DNA of 64,000 nt, taken from the NCBI GenBank assembly GCA_963920575.1, contig OY986966.1, forward strand, positions 11,510,048 through 11,574,047, in the 5' to 3' direction. Both the position numbers and the translations under genes were made by a program. Source of the stretch: Narthecium ossifragum. Taxonomy: Eukaryota; Streptophyta; Magnoliopsida; Dioscoreales; Nartheciaceae. This document shows positions 10,744 through 21,549 of the stretch, piece by piece; the stretch's first letter is position 1, and each line of letters opens with the position of its first letter. The notes under the pieces were generated by a model. It saw only the letters and a program-made list of their open reading frames with translations. It was not told the DNA's origin and did not search any database.

Positions 10744-13596
10744 TGTCACACCCCGACCCAGAAAACCCATCCAGATCGGGGAATGAGCAACCTAAACCTG
10801 TTAAGTCATCAATGGGCGCGGAAAATTTTGACAGAGTCTCCTCTATAATTCTTACACAATGAACATGTACAATTTCTCATATTTCACAATAAATTCAAAT
10901 ACATAATCATGAGGGCACAATTTGTAGATTCACAACTAATATCATTATGACAACCCCATTCTAAACATTCAAATAAACGACATTGTCTTTAATATCAAAA
11001 TTAACAGTTATACAATTTGTTCTCAAATAAGATGCATAAGCCTCCAAATGTTAACTACATCAAATAAATATAAAATGCTGAATGAAAGCTCTCAATCTGC
11101 CAACAACCTCAAAGTCCACCCGAAGTAGAAGGCGCCTCCAAGAACTGATCCGCCTGGGACTACTGAAGAGGAAGGAGTGGCGCCTGCACCTGCAAAACGC
11201 AGCCCGGGTGGGGTGAGCATAAAGCCCAGTATGGTTCTACTCTACGGCACTCTCAAGGAAAGGGTAAACTGCAACTGTATCTACCTTCGTCAAGGCTAAG
11301 TATGCCAAGAGGCTAAACCCTAGCCTTGTCGATTCCCCGAGGGCTCTTGTCCAGGTCCCACCCTCACCCAACAACGAGGGGAAAAACAACACGACTGCGG
11401 GCTCCTGTCCAGGTTCCACCCTGCCCAGTCTCAATACCACCATCCCTCGTGGGGACAAATGTCAGGGCTACCGACATCCATATCTAGCACTTGAGCGAAG
11501 GTAGACACGACCTCTACACCTCAATATCATCAATCAAGAGTGTATCTAGGTTGTAACCTCAATCAACACAAGATTATAATCACACCATCTCGCCCTAATC
11601 CTCCTACCCATACCTCGGTCCTAGAGCTAGATCCGAGCTACCCGACCCCTCGGATCGGCGATCGAGCCCATCACCCGCACCTAGCCTTAATGCTTCTAAT
11701 GCATACAACATGCATGAGCCTAATCAAACAACTAGGTCTAGGTGTCTCTACATGACAATTCATCAATCACATGTCCACAAGATATAGCACAGCTATAGGA
11801 GAGATTTAGTATTCAAGAATTAATCAACAACCAAGCACAACATTCATATACCCCGATCATGCATAATCATTCACTACATACAGAGGGCACACCTTCGGCC
11901 CAATTAGATCTACACATTCCCACAAATAAAATAGGAACGGGCACACCGCCGGCCCTAGGCTTGAACATGCTACAGGATTAATATAGAATTGAATATTTCA
12001 CTTGCAACTCTACTAACTGGAAAGCAGAATTTGATCAAAGGACTTGAATAGATAGGGAATAAACTACTATGCATGCACTGGCTATACTCGACATACAAAT
12101 ACCATCATGATAGATAAACTGAACCAACAGTAAATTGATAGCCCAACACTTTAGCAAGTAATCAAAGGACCTAGCATAGCTGGAGTTGGCAGGGAATCAA
12201 GGAATTGGACAATCACCCTTCAAGCCAACAAACCCGGCAACCCAATAGCTTCACCTCAGAGCTTAGCATCGATACACCCTCCCAGCAAGGAGGAACTATG
12301 CATTGTATACCATAACATCAAATGAAACCAGATAATGGCAGCCAGAGTAGGTATGAGCATTGAACAGGAGACGGAAAAACTGAGAGCAACAGAGGAAGTT
12401 AGGACGGGGAGAGAGGATGAGCATTTCAGTAACAGAGAAGGGAAGAACACCAGTGAATTCAAGAAGACAGACCCGACGGCTAAGTCTCAAGCCATCTCCT
12501 TGGCACGCAACTGAATCAGCAACATAGATCAGAATCCAGCCCCAAACATCAAAAGTCCTAATGGAATTCGCGGAACTCGAGTAGAAGGCCATCCAAGAGC
12601 AGGGGAAGAGAAACAACACATAAAACAGAGGAAGAGAGGGGCTGTCCGTCTAGAACAGAGGAGTTGAAATCCATCACACAAGAGAACGAAAACCAGAAAA
12701 CAGAACACCAGCAGGAACCCAAATCTCTGGCCAATCAAGAACAGAGGAGAAGCACAGAGGAGAAGAACATGGGAAATCAGAAACCCATCAAACCAGAATC
12801 ATGAAATCAGGAAAGAAAGAGAGACGATGAACAGGGCATCAATACCCTAGCTAGCATTGAAATCCAACATTAACTCCTAGATCTAACAACGGCAAGCATT
12901 GAGGAAGGAAAAACCATCAATCAGATTAGCAAACAACTCCTAACTAGCTTGCTTCAATTAACCCTAGAGGCCTAACCCATGGTTAGGGTAGGAAATCCCT
13001 ACCTCTAAGGGCTTCGTCCGATGAAGAAATCACTCCCCTCTCCTCTTCTTCCGCCGCGATCGTTGTCGCCTCCGAGCTCGCCGCCAGTCGCACGCCGCCG
13101 CTACCTCTCTCCTCAGGCCGTGGGTCGCCTCCAGTCGCGGTCGCGGATGCCGCCTCTCCTCTCTCTCCGATCCGCCGCTGTCGTTCCCTCGCGCTCTCTG
13201 TCGCGAGCTCTCTCTCTCTCTCTCTCTCTCTCAACAGTACCCTAGCGGCTGCGGGAGAGAAAGAAAGGATCTTATAAGATCCGCTGATCTTGGATCCTGA
13301 CCGTCAGATTAGCTAGAACTAATCACAGCCAATCAAACGTCGATCCGCACGATCCAACTCAGATCCTCTGATCTGTAGCTCCCCTAATGGTCTACTCAAA
13401 CACATACATCATCATAAGGCCGTGTGTGCATTACGCGCGTGTGAATCCAACCCACAGGAGGCAATTTGACCAAATTTCCCCTGGGGTCGCAAAGAGGCCA
13501 TGCGATCAGCCGATCGCGCTCGACGCGGAAACAACCAAGAAGGGATCGGCCCTCGACCGACGCGGTCGAGTCAGGTCGGAGGATCAGGTCCTCACA
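10744..13596 (-). mobile_element. Solo LTR, gypsy B-type, TSD TATCC
   Basis: It runs from TGTCACACCCCGACCC to CAGGTCCTCACA (2853 bp) between TATCC copies at 10739-10743 and 13597-13601. Removing it restores NRYPMPG of the gypsy RT. In coding sense (minus) the U3 end has the degenerate dyad GCAATTTGACCAAATTTCC (about 13462-13480). A TATA box lies inside the 16-bp perfect palindrome GGATCTTATAAGATCC (13268-13283), followed by a CT/GA microsatellite (about 13208-13232). The LTR at 21550-42449 is the same family. ORFs within it are not genes. Confidence 0.94.
13268..13283 (-). promoter_or_regulatory. TATA box inside a perfect 16-bp palindrome
   Basis: GGATCTTATAAGATCC is self-complementary with TTATAA at its centre. 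It lies about 320 bp from the LTR's 5' end on the coding strand, immediately before the CT-rich tract. That is the position expected for the LTR core promoter. Promoter activity is inferred. Confidence 0.55.
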
Positions 13597-14718
13597 TATC
13601 CGATGCCGGGGATCGACGACATGTTCGACTAGTTGTGAGGATCTATAGTCTTTTCGAAGATCGACCTCCGCACATGCTACCACCAGTTGAGAGTTCAGGA
13701 TTGTGACATCCCGAAGACGGCTTTCTGACTCGGTACGACCTGTACGAGTTCGTGGTGATGTCCTTTGGGCTGACGAACACACCACCAGTGTTTATGGATC
13801 TGATGCAAAGGATCTTCTGGCTGTTCCTAGACCAGTTCATGGTGGTGTTCATCGATGACATTCTGATCTACTCTCGGTTAGAGGAGGAGCACGGACAACA
13901 CTTGGTGACAGTGTTGCACCTACTTCGGGAGCATTGACTATATGCCAAGGCTTCTAAGTGCGAGTTCTGGTTTGCACATGTGGGATTCTTTGGGCATGTG
14001 GTGTAAGTAGCAGGGATCTTAGTTGACCCGGCCAAGGTTGAGGTAGTGGTACAGTGGCAGAGACTGAGAACAGTATTCGAGGTTCGTAGTTTCCTAGGCC
14101 TGGCGGGATACTACAGGTGGTTCGTGCGGGACTTCTCCAGAGTTGTCGGACCGATGACCAGACTAACACAGAACACCGTCCCATTCATGTGGGATGATGC
14201 TTGTGAGCGAGCCTTTGTGGAGCTGAGGACGAGGTTGACCAGTGCGCCGGTGCTGATCGTCCCCGAGAGAGGCGTGGGTTAAAGTGTCTACTGCGACGCC
14301 AGTGGTGAGGGCTTGGGTTGTGTTCTCATGCAGGAGGGACACGGAGTTGCCTATGATTCTCGTCAGTTGAAGAACCATGAGAGGAACTACTCGACCTATG
14401 ACTTGGAGTTAGCATCAGTGGAGGACTACAACTTTGAGTTGCATTACCATCCGGGTAAGGCAAACATCGGGGCAGACATGTTGAGCAGACATGCGAGAGA
14501 TACCTGAGTAGCAGTGTTAGGGTTATCAACATGGCACTGGCAGGCATTAGAGACAGTGGGCCGGTTGGGGCTCGAGTTCGAGGATCAGGGTCCCAGCAGT
14601 TTCCTCTACATAGTGCAGAGTATGCCAGCAGTTCTAGCCAGGGTGATAGAGGCGCAACATAATGATGTAGAGCTAGAGGAGTTGCGCACATTGGCAGGCA
14701 CGGAGGGCGCAGACAGGG
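13597..14718 (+). pseudogene. Gypsy-2 RT, RNase H and integrase N-end
   Basis: This continues the RT split by the [31 protein letters not shown], then [18 protein letters not shown] and [12 protein letters not shown] (RT catalytic DD, 13752-13937). After it come [13 protein letters not shown] and the RNase H start [18 protein letters not shown] (about 14286-14340). RNase H then jumps from DLELASV to [20 protein letters not shown], a loss of about 45 residues compared with intact families. Several stops and frameshifts are present. It ends in EELRTLAGTEGAD where an LTR interrupts at 14719. Confidence 0.9.
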
Positions 14719-16787
14719 TGTGAGGACCTATCCCTCTACTCCTGGGTCGACCGTCTAGGTCGGGCCCGTGGCTCGTTGTGGACCGCAAGAGCAATTTGGT
14801 AAATTGCGCCTTGTCGGTTTGTTTTACACCCACGTTGTGCACACATGGCCTTGGATTGATATGTGTGTTTGATTAGATCCTTGTACGCGTTCTCGATCGA
14901 GAGATCAGAGCTTGATCAGGGAAGATCGAATCGGAAGGTTAAGATTAGATCTCGTAGCTTGCTGAGTCACCCTGACCCAGTCACTGTCACTGTAGCAGGT
15001 CTGTTCACAACCTGCTATAAAGACCCCCTCCCCTCCTTCCTTCCCTTGTTTCCCACGACCTTTCTTCTCCTTCTTCTCCTTCTTCTCCTTCTTTCTTCCC
15101 GTTGTGAGTGAGACCTTGAGAGAGAGAGAGAGAGAGCTCCGGCAGCTTCTCCGGCGAGCTTGGAGGTGCTCCACGATGAGGAGGAAGCCATCTTTCCAGT
15201 GGTTTAGCGACTGGTTTAGTGTAGAACGGTAGGTTTCTACACTTCATCATTTAGTTAAGTGTTCTAGGATGGTTAGATGTTTGAATTGCTTGTAGACTTT
15301 CCAAGTATCTGATCTAAGTTTGGAGTGATTTAGTTTGGTTTTGATTCGGATTTGAGTTAGTTTTCCATGGTTCATTTCCGGATTTCTGTTCTTCATTGAA
15401 GCTACATGTTCGAGCCATTTTCGCAGCACTTTCTATGCATGATCTCAGTTGATCTTCAACATGACTGTTGTAGATCTCTGAGTCTACTTTCCAACCCAAT
15501 TAATTTCACATTTTTCTGATTTTTCTACGACTTTTGGTGAATTTTATTCCAAACTATGTAAGAACAAAGTTTTCCCGAACAGTACCTCGCGATCGATCCA
15601 CGGATCAACCGCCAGAATCCACAATCGACCATCGTAGTCTCCGCGGTCGATCGTGAGCCTTAAAATCACCATTATAACACCTCACGGTCGATCCGTCGAT
15701 CGACCGTCAACCTTCACTTCTCCACAGTTGACTGTGACATCGACCGCCAGCCTTGAATAGTGTTTTTTCATGGTTCTTTGATCGGATTTCCTTTATGATA
15801 GATAGCCAATGATATTAGGAATCATGCATGCTATTATCAGTGGATTTTTGTCGGGGGTGCTTCCCGTTGTAGGTTTTCCCTGTGAACTGGCTGGCAGCTG
15901 GTGGTGTTACCACTGCAGCAGTTCCTTGGCTTATTTACCTGTTCACCACCCCGGTCTGGCTGCGTGCCGAGTCTAGACCTTGTTTTATTATCATCATATA
16001 TGTTGCATGTTTATCTGTTTTCCCCTGCGTGTGTACATATCATGCATTTTTTATTGTGCAATAGATGCATAAGGATAGGGCGTGGGCGATGGGTTGATCG
16101 CCGATCCGAGGCTTTCGAGTAGCTCGGATTTAGCTCTAGGACCGTGGCGGGTAGTGTGGTCCAGGTTGGATGGTAGTATTCTATCAATCTTGATGATAGG
16201 TTTAGATGGCTTGGATACATGTTGATCGATGATTTCGAGGTCGTGTCGGCCTGGAGTCGGGTTCTGAGATGTAGCCGGTGTCCGGTTATAACGACTCTTG
16301 GGCAGAGAGTGTGCCTACTCAGCGGTACCAATTCCTGCCAGCAGTGCCGGTTTCTTGCTTGTAAGTCAGCAGTGTTGGTTTCCTGCTTACAGAGATTGAC
16401 CCGTCGTGTGACCAACTCGACTAGAAGATCATGATTGTGGACCTCAGGGACACGCGGTGGGGTTATGGGACCCCTGTGTACACCCAGACCTTACTTGGGG
16501 GCGACAATGTTGTGTTCCCTCCTTTCTGTGTGTTGTAGTGTAGTTACCTACTGAGCTTAGTGCTCACTCCTACCCGAGCTGTGTTTTGCAGGTACAGGCG
16601 TTAACTCTTCTTCAGTGGCCCCTACCGGGCAGGTGTTTGGTGGCGCGGCGTCGTCTGACGGTGCTTGAGGAGCGGTGATCGTATGTTTACCTTTTTGTTA
16701 GTGATGTATATAAATGTTAACCCTTTTGAGGATATGAATCTATATTATATTATATCTTTTGAGGTTGTTGATTATTGTTAAATAAGG
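14719..16787 (+). mobile_element. Gypsy LTR inserted in Gypsy-2, end lost
   Basis: It begins TGTGAGGACCTATCCCTC and has the perfect dyad GCAATTTGGTAAATTGC (14791-14807). A CT-rich tract (about 15040-15115) is followed by GATCGATC/GGTCGATC palindromes at about 15590-15750. The last part mirrors the A-type LTR (ACTGAGCTTAGTGCTCACTC, CCTACCGGGCAGG). The expected terminal GGGGCGTGACA is absent. About 0.1-0.2 kb of LTR and about 330 bp of the host integrase (its zinc-finger half) are missing at the right junction. This deletion removes any second TSD. Confidence 0.8.
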
Positions 16788-17831
16788 GTGCTTATGGATC
16801 GATTGACCAAATCGGCGCACTTCCTGCCAATGCGGACGACAGACTCGACAGACAGGTTGGGCAGTCTGCACGTCAGAGAGGTAGTCAGACTACATGGAGT
16901 TCTAGTATCTATAGTGTCAGACCATGACCTCATGTTCACCAGCAGGTTCTGGCGAGGTTTTCAGGAGGTAGTTGACACACTCCTGACTTTTAGCACGATA
17001 TTTCATCCGCAAACAGACGGGCAGTCAGAGCGAATGATCCAGATCTTAGAGGACATGCTGAGGGCATATGTCCTCGATGCCGGAGGCAGTTGGGAGGAGC
17101 ACGTTCCCTTAGTGGAGTTCGCCTATAACAACAACTATCAGTCCAGTCTTGGAGTAGCATCTTTCGATGCGTTGTACGGTAGGCCGTATTGTTCCCCAGT
17201 GTGGTGGATAGAGGTTGGAGAGGCAATAATCACCGGTCCAGACATCGTCATGAGGTCGTCAGAGAGACTAGTGCAGATCAGGCAGAGACTTCTGACGGCT
17301 CAGAGCCGGCAGAAGAGTTATGTAGATCAGAGGCGACGATCGCTTGAGTTCACAGTCGGTGACAGGGTGTTCCTGCGAGCAACACCATTCAGAGAGTCAG
17401 TCAGGTTTCGCTACGGTGGCAAGTTGGTGCCGAGGTTTGTCGGGTCGTTCGAGATCCTAGAGAGGATTGGCGAGGTAGCCTATCACTTGGACCTTCCTCA
17501 ACACATGTCAGCTGTGCATCCGATTTTTCACGTGTCGATGCTGAGGAAGTATCACCCAGACTCGTCTCATGTCATCAGGGTGAATGACATCGAGTTGAGG
17601 CAGACGTGACGTTTGTTGAGCAGCCAGTTCAGGTACTTGACCGGAGGGATCAGGTCTTGCGGGGCAAGACGATTCCCTTGGTCAAGGTACTATGGAGGCA
17701 CAGAGGCATTGAGGAGATGACCTGGGAGTGCGAGGCACGCATACTGCAGGAGTATCCGCATTTGTTTTCTTCTCGATGTAGCTTTTGTCATGTCTTCTAA
17801 TGTAGCTATTTTTCTGTTTCCAAGCCCTACC
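16788..17831 (+). pseudogene. Gypsy-2 integrase core and C-terminal chromo-like region
   Basis: A 273-codon frame (16788-17609) covers the integrase from [12 protein letters not shown] through IVSDHD (second catalytic Asp), [11 protein letters not shown] (catalytic Glu), [13 protein letters not shown] and DLPQHMSAVHPIFHVSML. The first Asp (TMDFV) and the HHCC finger were lost in the upstream deletion. A frameshift near 17606 leads to [19 protein letters not shown] and LWRHRGIEEMTWE, a chromodomain-like tail ending at 17800. The 3' UTR is cut at CCCTACC by an LTR start at 17832, so no plus-strand 3' LTR is seen. Confidence 0.9.
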
Positions 17832-18938
17832 TGTCACGCCCCAACCCAGAAAACCCATCCGGTTGACTTACCCCGAAAGAACCTCGAGTCCAAACTCGGT
17901 AATTCCACGAAGGAGGAATTTCCTGGAAGCTACAGCTGCACAAACAACAACACGAGGGAAACCTGCTCTCCCGAGCACCCTTAAAACAAAAGGGGGAGGA
18001 GTTCACCATAGACTGGTGAACAACCCTAGCTCTCGGCAACCAGAAGGCGCGCAAACCAACGACCTTCAACGAGAGCAAAACAACGCCGTCAAGTATACTC
18101 GCGACACCTTCCCACGGCCAAAGAAGCACAACTCGGGGCGCGACCAACAAGCGCAAACCGAGGAAGCCGTCGAACCCCAACGTATCCCACACGTGGGCAA
18201 CGAACACCTAGAGGTCTCCAACCTCTAGCAATCGCCCCGACAAGAGCAACCAACCCAGGCTCTTGTCCCAAATCGGTGGCTACTCCCAAAGCCACACCCG
18301 ACTCCAGTCCCAAGCCAACACAGCTGCACGGGGATGAGTCACAAGGAGAAAACACCCAGCGCCACAAGAAAACCACGAGCCGCAAGACACTCCGAAAGCT
18401 GAAGGCTGAAGCTGAAAGCTTGAGGAAGGCGGCTCTGAAACGGGCTGCTGGTGAAGGTGCTCTCTGCCAAGAAGTGCATGAAACTCTGGTAAGACTGGTC
18501 GCTGCCTCGTCTCCGGCAAGACTCTATCTAGAATCTACAATCCTGTGTCTGCCACAGGTACTTGCCTCATCTGAGGTATCAACCCACTGCTCTGCTCCAC
18601 ACCGTGCGTCACGCCCGACTGCTCTGTGGTAAGCGTCTCGCGCTCCTCGCAACCAGCACCGTCGACGGAAAGGCACCCGACGGCTAGCACTCGAGCACCC
18701 TGTAGATTCCCTCTCAGTTTGGCGGTCTAGGCTACCTCTCAAAGGACTGACACGATGCTGATGTTGCCACGGCTGTCGCTGATGCTGAAACCACTGTCTC
18801 TACCAACGACGACCCTACCGTTCCCCAGAAGCGGAAACGACAACCCCGAAACTCACCACGACCACGACCACCGACCAACAGTCCGGTGTCAACCCTCAAG
18901 TCATCTGTCTCGGTATCCGGAGTACAGTCCAGGGCGTC
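17832..18938. mobile_element. Gypsy LTR head fragment plus unassigned sequence
   Basis: The first 35 bases (TGTCACGCCCCAACCCAG, AAACCCATCCGG) are the standard gypsy LTR terminus. The following sequence differs from the A, B and C types, so it may be a fourth family. From about 18276 a plus-strand frame of 118 codons is rich in Lys, Arg and Ala (KTTSRKTLRKLKAEAESLRK). Near 18760-18930 a second frame reads DADVATAVADAETT and QKRKRQPRNSPRPRPP. These could be low-complexity LTR sequence or a trapped coding piece. No right end or TSD is visible before the next LTR at 18939. Confidence 0.5.
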
Positions 18939-21450
18939 TGTCACACCCCGACTCAGAAAACCCATCCAGGGCGGGGCGTGAGGGTTTCTATCACTATTCA
19001 TCTCTAATTGGCGCGATACAAAGCAGAAAAGATAGATAAATTTAAACAATTTATATTCCAGAGGTGAAACAGAAATTCAATTCATAAATATATCAAGTTG
19101 TACTGTTTAAACATCTGATCACAATTCTTATCAAACTCATCCAAGGGAAAAGATATTATACAATAATCCAAAAAGATCCTCGAAGATGTTTATAATATAC
19201 AAAACTATCAAAAGTACAACAGTCATCCTGCAGCAACCTCAAACACCTCTGGACATAGTCGCGCCACTAAAAGCTGATCCTGCCGGCTCTACTGCTGTTA
19301 ACCCTATCTATGTCCCAAGGGCTCCTGTCACGAAACCTCTCTCCTGAACATATTACCAGGAGGCCAAGGAACAGTAACATGCAGGATCACCCTTACCCAA
19401 GCAGGAATACCATGCCTTGGGGAACCACATCGGGAACGCATCGACAACCATCCTTAGCACTTAGCCTTGGGAAGACAACACAACTTCTAAACCTCAAAAC
19501 ATTGATCAGAGTCAACTATAACACCTCCTCGATAACATGAAATTCTGATTACAATCACACCCTAATCCTTACTATCCAGCCATGGTCCTAGAGCTAGATC
19601 CGAGCTACCCGAGAGCCTCGGATCGGCGAAGACCCTATTCACCCGCACCCTAGCCTTATGCTCTAATGCAAACAAGATGCATGCAATGCTCAGGCACAGA
19701 TAGAGAGATATAAGCATGCAGCAAGATGACATCAATTATACAAGGCTAGGCATAGCCTATAGCTAGCCAAGGGGTGAGCATAGCAAAAGCCTCAAGTACA
19801 GATAATCTATACTAACCAAACAAAGATTAGCGCAAAGAGATAGACACAGATATACAATAGTCTTCAGTGCTCTCTCGCACCTGAAAGACTAAGGTTCCAC
19901 AGTTACCCCGCAGGTAACTGGCCAACAGTTATACAATAGCCCTCGGCACACACCGGCAACGGGCTAAGGTTCCACAATACCTCGTTAGCTAACACTCATA
20001 GTTAGCTAACGGCTAAGGAAAGCTATAAGCATTTAAACTACTATGAACCAAGTATTTAAATGCCAGTCAACAAGTGAAATCGCCAAAAAGATAAGTACGC
20101 GGTTCGATTCTCAATCTCGATAGAAATCCCTCGAAAACCCCATAAAAACGACATGTATGCTTCCTAACATAATTGGATATCTATCATGGATGAAAACCAA
20201 TCAAAGAAAACCAGAAAAACACAGCTCAGTGGCCCATGGTCAATGCGACGGTCGATCCGACGGTCGACCGTGAGGCCACGGTCGATGCCATGGTCGATCC
20301 GATGGTCGACTGTGGGGTCAAATGAGGGAAAGGCAAAGAGGCCACGGTCGATCGGTGCATCGACCCTGGGAAGCCCAAAACGAGACAGAGCCTCACGGAC
20401 GATGCGACGGTCGATCCGACAGTCGACCGTGAGGCGGAATCGAAAAAGAGAGGGAGCCCGCGATCGATCGGTGCATCGACCCTGGGAGACCCAAATCGCG
20501 ACAGAGCCTGATGGACGATGCGATGGTCGATCCGACGGTCAACAGTCTGGCTCAAAAGAAGCGTATCAACGCTTGACGGTCGATCCACCGATCGACCGTC
20601 GAGCCTAATGCACAGTTCATCAAAACAGTGCCGGAAATCCAATTTCTTGGATTTGAATGATCAAATCATGTTGGAAGTTGATGAAACTTTGCAAGCATGC
20701 ATAAAAGATGATGGAGAAGCTAATGGTGAGAAGAAAATACGATTTTGATGGTTAAATCTCCAATCTAGGTTGAAACGGTCGAAAACCGACAAAACGGCGA
20801 TAATACGGAAATCAGCCGTTAAAATACGGAAATCGCACGGTAGGAATACTCGAAGCAAGCCACAATACACATGCTATAAGTTATACAACATTCTAACATG
20901 TATTTCTACAGCGAAAACATAAGAAACCTATCCTAGGAGAACCCGATCATAAGATCGAGGTAGAAACACCTACTTGAACAAGCAGGGCAGCTCCTCCACG
21001 CATCCGCCAAGTCCGATCGTCGAAATCCGCTCCCCGAAGATCGCGCCTCCAAGCCCTAGCTCAGCCGGTTGGAGAGAGGAAGAGAGAGAGAGAGAGAGAG
21101 AGGGACAACGGCAGGAGAAGAAGAAAGAAAAGAGAGAGAGAAAAGAAAGGGGTTATTTATAGAAAGCTGGAATCGATCACAGCTGTCCGATTCGATCTCT
21201 CCTGATCGAGTTTCGATCTTCTGATTGGAAGCGCCCTTAAGGTTCTACTCAAACACATACATCAATCCAAGGTCGTGTGTGTAACGCGGGTGTGAAACTG
21301 ACCACCAGGGAACATATTTACCAAAATGCCACTGGGGTCAAAAACAGCGATGCGATCAACCGATCGCATCCCAATGCCAACCGGGACAAACCACAAACAA
21401 GACCCTCGACCTAACGCGGTCGGACCGGGTTGAAGGTACGGGTCCTCACA
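18939..21450 (-). mobile_element. Gypsy LTR, C-type
   Basis: It runs from TGTCACACCCCGACTCAG to GGTCCTCACA (2512 bp) and follows the solo LTR at 3090-5915 across its U3 part: GGTT.TATAGAAAGCTGGAA, the GA-rich tract at 21075-21150, and the terminal block. Flanks GCGTC (left) and AAGGA (right) do not match, so no TSD supports a simple solo insertion. On the right it abuts a gypsy leader (21451-21549). The palindrome cluster at 20243-20610 replaces the AGATCGATCT type of its relative. Confidence 0.85.
20243..20610. repeat. Palindrome cluster CGGTCGATC/GATCGACCG
   Basis: Repeats of CGGTCGATCCGA...GTCGACCGTGAGG alternate with CGGTCGATCGGTGCATCGACC, in at least six near-palindromic units. Units separated by about 60-75 bp share longer similarity (GACAGAGCCT..CGGACGATGCGA). 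The cluster therefore expanded partly by duplication of a composite unit of about 120 bp. It lies downstream of the TATA box in transcript sense. Confidence 0.85.
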
Positions 21451-21549
21451 AAGGATGTTCTAGACTTAGAACTATCCCAACCCCGCTCAAATCTCAACCA
21501 TAGACCTAATCTTATCTCGAAAGACCTACAACCTACTCTGATACTAAAC
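21451..21549 (-). other. Gypsy leader with degenerate primer-binding site
   Basis: The block matches the 5' leader of Gypsy-1 (37560-37671): GGATGTTCT.GACATAGAACTA, CTCAATCTCAACC and CTACAACCTA.TCTGATAC. On the minus strand, just after the LTR that starts at 21550, it reads TAGTATCAGAG, a one-mismatch relative of the tRNA-iMet site TGGTATCAGAG. The rest of the internal region is missing. The LTR at 21550-42449 thus acts as the 5' LTR of a minus-strand element reduced to this leader. Confidence 0.75.

Noticed and set aside
20186..20642. Open frames of about 140 codons on both strands in the palindrome cluster
   Set aside because: They are a by-product of repeated CGGTCGATC words. The peptide repeats (RRSIRRSTV, TVGSTVAS) are the translation of palindromes.
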